NCBI RefSeq assembly: GCF_900110435.1
Contig: NZ_FODT01000007.1
Coordinates: 277,544 to 341,543 of the forward strand
Source of the DNA: Rhodopseudomonas pseudopalustris
GTDB lineage: Bacteria > Pseudomonadota > Alphaproteobacteria > Rhizobiales > Xanthobacteraceae
Reading direction: 5' to 3'
Length of the DNA: 64,000 bases
The position numbers and the translations under genes are program-made. The notes under the pieces are model-generated. The model was given only the letters and a program-made list of their open reading frames with translations, was not told where the DNA came from and did no database searches. This document shows, piece by piece, positions 63,793 through 64,000 of this stretch (its first letter is position 1; each line of letters begins with the position of its first letter).

Positions 63793-63922
63793 CTAAAATG
63801 CGCAATGACAAGTCGCATTGGCCCCGGAAGTTCCCCGGAGTGGCATAATACCGAAATTGGGGTGGGCATGATTCCATTGGTGGATGGCCGTTGCGATCGG
63901 ACACGCTAGGTGGTGTGGACAC

Positions 63923-64000
63923 TTATCGCATCCATAAGATGATGGCCGCGAGGGTGACGACGGCGAGGAAGTTTCGGGCGGTCTTTTCGAAGCGGGTTGC
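63923..64000 (-). mobile_element. 3' end of an IS5-type transposase gene
   Basis: The minus strand reads, without a stop from the window edge, TRFEKTARNFLAVVTLAAII and LWMR, ending at TAA 63925-63923. This is the typical C-terminus of IS5-family transposases (R-F/Y-x-K-T-A-R-N-F-L-A). The element continues beyond the window. A CTAG at 63906-63909, followed by GTGGTGTGGACAC, may mark its end or target site. Confidence 0.75.

Noticed and set aside
1..64000. CRISPR arrays, tRNA or rRNA genes, prophage
   Set aside because: No regularly spaced direct repeats, no tRNA-like cloverleaf and no rRNA sequence were recognised; the only mobile DNA is the transposase end at the right edge.

Overview
The window reads as chromosomal DNA of a GC-rich alphaproteobacterium of the Nitrobacteraceae/Bradyrhizobiaceae, most like Rhodopseudomonas palustris. 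Evidence for this is the gene set flbT, flaF, fliX, flbY-like, a MotE-like protein and cckA, a DUF3551 secreted peptide, a Cys-poor DksA, several small families common in this group, and dispersed 'GAGCATGATC...GATCATGCTC' palindromes. The species call is an inference; no database was searched.

Layout. (1) 1-5550: end of a membrane protein, a small unknown protein and a 1427-residue double-core hybrid sensor kinase. (2) 5551-42130: a flagellar region of about 36 kb. It holds flgE-flgK-flgL, two large modular flagellins, flbT-flaF, a FlaG-like gene, flgI-flgJ-flbY facing fliX, dksA, flgF-flgG-flgA-flgH facing fliL-fliM-DUF6468-motE, a secreted 1249-residue TPR protein, fliO-fliP, and flgB-flgC-fliE-fliQ-fliR-flhB followed by cckA. 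Not seen here are fliF, fliG, fliN, fliI, flhA, motA/B, flbD and ctrA. (3) 42131-64000: ordinary accessory and housekeeping genes: Tim44-like protein, GST, GFA protein, a toxin-antitoxin pair with a frameshifted toxin, class I fumarase, DUF429, DUF3616, a YciB-like protein, a SET-domain protein with a histone-H1-like tail, an XRE regulator, a DsbA-family protein, a frameshifted GNAT gene, a secreted caspase-like protein, PilZ, a thioesterase, Crp/Fnr, a collagen-like lipoprotein, a response regulator and the cut end of an IS5-type transposase.

Regulation can be read from the intergenic DNA. Three sigma-54 promoters (flgE; flgI; flgF) each carry an IHF-like site near -50 and a TTGCC/GGCAA palindrome near -110 to -130, the layout expected for FlbD-activated class III flagellar promoters. 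CtrA-type boxes (TTAA-N7-TTAA, one as TTTA-N7-TTAA) lie in front of fliX, the second flagellin, the TPR protein and the flgB operon. cckA, the kinase that feeds CtrA, lies directly behind flhB, so a feedback loop is possible. FliX, FlbT and FlaF would tie assembly to this cascade.

The most unusual single proteins are the SET methyltransferase-like protein with an H1-like Lys/Ala/Pro/Ser tail, the secreted caspase-like protein, and the flagellins, whose central domains are built from a repeated unit of about 120 residues that also appears inside the hook protein.
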